Below are positions 59,148 through 64,000 of a DNA stretch of 64,000 bases, in pieces. Within the stretch, counting starts at the first letter, position 1; each line of letters begins with the position of its first letter. The notes under the pieces are model-generated. The model made no database searches and was not told where the DNA came from. It saw nothing but the letters and a program-made list of their open reading frames with translations. Origin of the DNA: Hymenobacter metallilatus (GTDB lineage Bacteria; Bacteroidota; Bacteroidia; Cytophagales; Hymenobacteraceae); NCBI RefSeq assembly GCF_003944705.1, contig NZ_RWIS01000005.1, forward strand, positions 62,001 to 126,000. Direction: 5' to 3'. The position numbers were made by a program, and so were the translations under genes.

Positions 59148-59933
59148 TTAAGCCAGGTTATTCGACGTGGCTTTGGCGGCCAGGAATTCGTGGTTCAGGA
59201 TGGCAATGTTCTCGAGCGAGATGCCCACCGGGCACTCGGCGGCGCAGCTACCAATGTTGGTGCAGGCCCCGAAGCCTTCCTTGTCCATCTGGGCCACCAT
59301 ATTTTCCACGCGGGTTTTGCGCTCTACGTGGCCCTGGGGCAACAAAGCCAACTGGCTTACTTTAGCCGACACGAACAGCATGGCCGAAGCATTTTTGCAG
59401 GATGCTACGCAGGCCCCGCATCCGATGCAGGTAGCCGCCTCAAACGCCCGGTCGGCAATTTCCTTCGGAATCGGAATTTCGTTGGCGTCGGGGGTGCCAC
59501 CGGTGTTTACCGATACGTAGCCGCCGGCCTGAATAATCCGGTCGAAGGCCGAGCGGTCCACACTCAGATCCTTGTTTACGGGGAAGGCGGCGGCACGCCA
59601 GGGCTCAATGGTAATGGTGTCGCCGTCGGAAAACTTGCGCATGTGCAGCTGGCAGGTGGTGGTGCCAGCCTCGGGGCCGTGGGCGCGGCCGTTGATGAAC
59701 AGGTTACACGAGCCACAGATACCTTCGCGGCAGTCGTGGTCGAAGGCCACCGGCTCTTCGCCTTTGCGCAACAGGTCCTCGTTCAGCACATCCAGCATCT
59801 CCAGAAACGACATATCCGGGGAAATGTCCTTCACCTGATAGTCAACGATGCCACCTTGGGTGTTTCGATTCTTCTGCCGCCACACTTTCAGCGTCAGGTT
59901 CATCGGTTTGGCATTGGGGTTACTTCCAGCCAT
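59148..59933 (-). CDS. sdhB: Succinate dehydrogenase/fumarate reductase iron-sulfur subunit
   Basis: A 261-residue protein. The [2Fe-2S] site is [18 protein letters not shown]...CQLHM; the two further clusters use [14 protein letters not shown] and [15 protein letters not shown]. It passes electrons from the flavoprotein to the membrane quinone site. Separated from sdhA by an AT-rich hairpin that lies inside the operon. Confidence 0.95.
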   Translation of the reverse strand: MAGSNPNAKPMNLTLKVWRQKNRNTQGGIVDYQVKDISPDMSFLEMLDVLNEDLLRKGEEPVAFDHDCREGICGSCNLFINGRAHGPEAGTTTCQLHMRKFSDGDTITIEPWRAAAFPVNKDLSVDRSAFDRIIQAGGYVSVNTGGTPDANEIPIPKEIADRAFEAATCIGCGACVASCKNASAMLFVSAKVSQLALLPQGHVERKTRVENMVAQMDKEGFGACTNIGSCAAECPVGISLENIAILNHEFLAAKATSNNLA

Positions 59934-59941
59934 TTTTATTT

Positions 59942-60053
59942 CTGAATTATGAATTATGAATTAAAAATTATGAATCGAAATCATGAGTTGTGAAGGGCCC
60001 GCTTGGTACGGTAACGCCCCCCACAATTCATAATTTCTAACTCATAACTCAGC
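59942..60053. repeat. AT-rich inverted repeat inside the sdh operon
   Basis: The left arm (59942-59975) CTGAATTATGAATTATGAAT... and the right arm (60022-60051) CACAATTCATAATTTCTAAC...AACTCAG are inverse with few mismatches. The right arm ends at the sdhA stop. Confidence 0.8.
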
Positions 60054-60054
60054 T

Positions 60055-61989
<1,935 letters not shown>

Positions 61990-62008
61990 CGGCTGTCGAG
62001 TTTAGGAC

Positions 62009-62683
62009 TTATTTGAAGAAGTAGAAGTAGACCGGCATGGCGGCAAACGCGGCGCACACGATGATCGAAAAAGCATAGCCCACAAGCTTAATGGCCGGGG
62101 TATACTTGCGGTGGGTAAGGCCCAGCGTTTGGAAGGCGCTGCTGAAGCCGTGGAGCAGGTGGTAAAGCAGGGCAAACTGAGCTACTACGTACAACACCAC
62201 ATACAAAGGATTCTTAAAAGCCTCTAGTACCAGGGTATAGGCGTCTTCGTTGCCGTTAGCGTCGCGTGGTACATCGGTAAACCGCAGAGAACCGAAGAAG
62301 TTGTAGAGGTGGACAACTAGGAAAAATAGCACAATAGAGCCCAGCATAGCCATGCTGCGCGAGTGCCAGGAGCTGTTTTGCTCAATGTGGTCGGAAACGT
62401 AGCCCTGACCACCGCGGGCAGCGCGGTTTTTAGCCGCCAACGCCAGTCCTTCATAAATATGAAAGCCAAAACCCAGCACCAGCACGATTTCCAGCGCGCG
62501 GATCAGAGGGTTGTGGCCCATAAACTCAGAATAGGCGTTAAATGCCACGCCATTGTCGGCCTTAAACAGCTGCAGGTTACCTACCAAGTGTACTACCAGG
62601 AAGGAGCAGAGAAACAGGCCCGTTACGGCCATAATTATTTTGCGGCCGATGCTACTGGAAAAGGTTTTGGAAATCCAACTCAT
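62009..62683 (-). CDS. sdhC: Succinate dehydrogenase cytochrome b subunit
   Basis: A 224-residue membrane protein with five predicted helices, the single-subunit di-heme b anchor type used in Bacteroidota. Heme-ligand-type His are in SFLVVHLVGNLQLF, LGFGFHIYEGLAL, LFFLVVHLYNFF and LYHLLHGFSSAF. It anchors SdhAB and passes electrons to menaquinone. It is first gene of sdhCAB, with a very good promoter. Confidence 0.93.
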   Translation of the reverse strand: MSWISKTFSSSIGRKIIMAVTGLFLCSFLVVHLVGNLQLFKADNGVAFNAYSEFMGHNPLIRALEIVLVLGFGFHIYEGLALAAKNRAARGGQGYVSDHIEQNSSWHSRSMAMLGSIVLFFLVVHLYNFFGSLRFTDVPRDANGNEDAYTLVLEAFKNPLYVVLYVVAQFALLYHLLHGFSSAFQTLGLTHRKYTPAIKLVGYAFSIIVCAAFAAMPVYFYFFK

Positions 62684-62724
62684 AGAGAGCTAATGAAGGG
62701 TGTGGGTAGGTCGGTTATGACGGT

Positions 62725-62755
62725 CAAAGGTATACCCCAACCTAACAGGAAACAA
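62725..62755 (-). promoter_or_regulatory. Bacteroidota-type promoter for sdhCAB
   Basis: TTG (62755-62753) followed after 20 nt by TACCTTTG (62732-62725), an exact TAnnTTTG. It gives a short leader of about 35 nt to the sdhC ATG. Confidence 0.6.
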
Positions 62756-62918
62756 TCTGAATAAGGTAGCTGCGTTATAGTGAATCTATCCGTAGCCAAC
62801 TCCGTTAGTACATTGCCCCGACGTAGTAACCTTGGTGTTCGTTTTTTGTTAGGTTGCTGCTCGGTTTTTGCTGACCTTCCCTTTCATCTGTTCTCCCGCC
62901 TACTAATACGCTGATTGT

Positions 62919-64000
62919 ATGAGTATTTCGCTACACAACCGCCCGGTTCGGCTTTGGCTGGCGGGGTTGCTATTGTGGGTAGTGTATCTGTGCACCATGC
63001 CGGCTGCCCGGGCTACCCACCTGCGGGCCGGCGACATCCAAGCAAAAACCGATACTACTGCCGCCCGCAACCCGCGCCGCATCTTCTTTAAACTAGTGCT
63101 GTACTCTTCGGCCGAGCCCAATAAGGCTGACGAACCAACGGCCAACATCTACTTCGGTGACAACACTTGCGCCACCGGCACCAATGCCATTCCGCGCTTT
63201 TCCAAGCAGCTGATATCCGCTGATACCTACCGCAACGTCTACTATTTCGAGCATACCTATAATTCGCCCCGAACATACACGATAACTTACTTAAGTAACT
63301 TTCGGGTAGAGGGAGTAATTAATATGCTCAATTCGGTGAATACGCCGTTTCAGATATCTACAACCATTACCATTGACCCCTTCCTGCAGAATACCTCCCC
63401 GGTCCTGACGGCCCCGGCCATCGATAAAGCAGGCAGACAACAAGTGTTCCTGCACAACCCGGCCGCGTATGATGCGGATGGGGACTCTCTGGTTTTTACT
63501 TTGCAGCCCAGCAAGCAGGCGCCTACCCCGCCCGCCTGCTCGCCTGTACCCGTGGACGTAGCCGGGTTCCGGTACCCGAACGATGCGGCCCTGGGCGGAA
63601 CGCCGGTGCAGGTAGCCTACGCCGGTCCGCCGGTGGGGCGGCCCGGTGACCCGGCCATCTTTGAGCAGGATAGCCGCACGGGCCAGATTGTATGGAATGC
63701 CCCGGCGGTAGTTGGCGTTTATAATTTTGCGTTTTCAGTTAAAGAGTACCGCCGCACACCGGGCGAAAGGGCCCGGTTGATTGGAGAGGTAGTGCGGGAT
63801 ATGCAGGTGACGGTAGTAGCTACCAACAATGCCCGGCCTACCATTGTAGTACCGGCCGACATCTGCGTGGTGGCCAATACGCCGGTGCCGAACGGCGTGG
63901 TAACGGCCACCGACCCCGACAACAACCCTATCACCCTGGAGGCCTTCGGGGGGATGCTGCCCCGGCCGGCCTCTTTCGTGCAAACGGCTACCGGTCCGCC
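62919..64000 (+). CDS. Large secreted surface protein (3' end outside window)
   Basis: 360 codons are in the window and remain open at the edge. A signal peptide (about residues 12-32) is followed by ATHLRAGDIQAK, a beginning typical of long Bacteroidota surface or gliding-type proteins with C-terminal T9SS sorting domains. Beta-sandwich repeats follow (DADGDSLVFTLQP, VVGVYNFAFSVKEY, VVTATDPDNNPITLEAF), resembling Ig-like/cadherin-type domains. The C-terminal sorting domain cannot be seen, so T9SS export is inferred. ATG at 62919. Confidence 0.7.
   Translation, partial: MSISLHNRPVRLWLAGLLLWVVYLCTMPAARATHLRAGDIQAKTDTTAARNPRRIFFKLVLYSSAEPNKADEPTANIYFGDNTCATGTNAIPRFSKQLISADTYRNVYYFEHTYNSPRTYTITYLSNFRVEGVINMLNSVNTPFQISTTITIDPFLQNTSPVLTAPAIDKAGRQQVFLHNPAAYDADGDSLVFTLQPSKQAPTPPACSPVPVDVAGFRYPNDAALGGTPVQVAYAGPPVGRPGDPAIFEQDSRTGQIVWNAPAVVGVYNFAFSVKEYRRTPGERARLIGEVVRDMQVTVVATNNARPTIVVPADICVVANTPVPNGVVTATDPDNNPITLEAFGGMLPRPASFVQTATGP

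Overview
The window is GC-rich bacterial chromosome from a member of the Bacteroidota, most likely a Hymenobacter-like pigmented Cytophagales. This rests on the protein families present: a Bacteroidota-style dcw cluster, a three-subunit succinate dehydrogenase with a single cytochrome b, TonB receptors with carboxypeptidase-like N-terminal domains, MbnP-like proteins and a keto-carotenoid pathway. Promoter-like TAnnTTTG boxes replace sigma70 -10 boxes. No rRNA, CRISPR array, prophage or transposase gene was seen. One tRNA, tRNA-Leu(CAA), is present.

Layout. 1-4.6 kb: a minus-strand operon running speD-like, DUF4178, small membrane protein, DUF350, membrane-fused aminopropyltransferase, FAD oxidoreductase (cut by the window edge). 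It looks like a polyamine-linked membrane system. 4.7-16.5 kb: mixed housekeeping genes (a serine-less alpha/beta hydrolase, a FAS1 lipoprotein, aspartate ammonia-lyase, tRNA-Leu, HscB, SAM hydrolase, PhoH, GNAT, ComEC). 16.7-26.4 kb: an enoyl-CoA hydratase, then a carotenoid region with crtZ, a CarH-like B12-type MerR regulator, an ECF sigma factor, crtI, crtB, ispH and crtW. Together these could make and light-regulate ketolated, hydroxylated carotenoids, although no lycopene cyclase is present. 26.6-33 kb: a TPR histidine kinase, a LytTR response regulator, and a metal-linked HMA protein with its TonB receptor.

33.5-50.5 kb: a complete division and cell-wall cluster, mraZ-rsmH-ftsL-ftsI-murE-mraY-murD-ftsW-murG-murC-ftsQ-ftsA-ftsZ, all on the plus strand and ending in a terminator. 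50.6-58.1 kb: an acyltransferase with a tiny lipoprotein, a di-heme peroxidase, a CLC-F type (fluoride) antiporter, and a minus-strand copper-type locus (small Cys protein, MbnP, MbnH-like di-heme enzyme, outer-membrane protein). 58.4-62.7 kb: an NADPH-dependent FMN reductase and sdhCAB. The right edge holds the start of a large secreted protein.

The most unusual feature is a set of at least fifteen intergenic inverted repeats of several sequence families. They are AT-rich TTAATTTTTAATT arms, GTTGTTAGTTG arms, GTCATTCCGAGC cores, GCAGAGGACGCAGAG palindromes and TCACAGATT arms. They sit at about half of the gene junctions inside the dcw operon, and also inside the sdh, crt and polyamine operons. 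In several places their arms supply the stop codon (crtI, rsmH) or the start codon (murC) of real genes, and one arm lies in frame inside murC. No element-encoded protein is visible here, so these look like small non-autonomous elements moved by something elsewhere in the genome.
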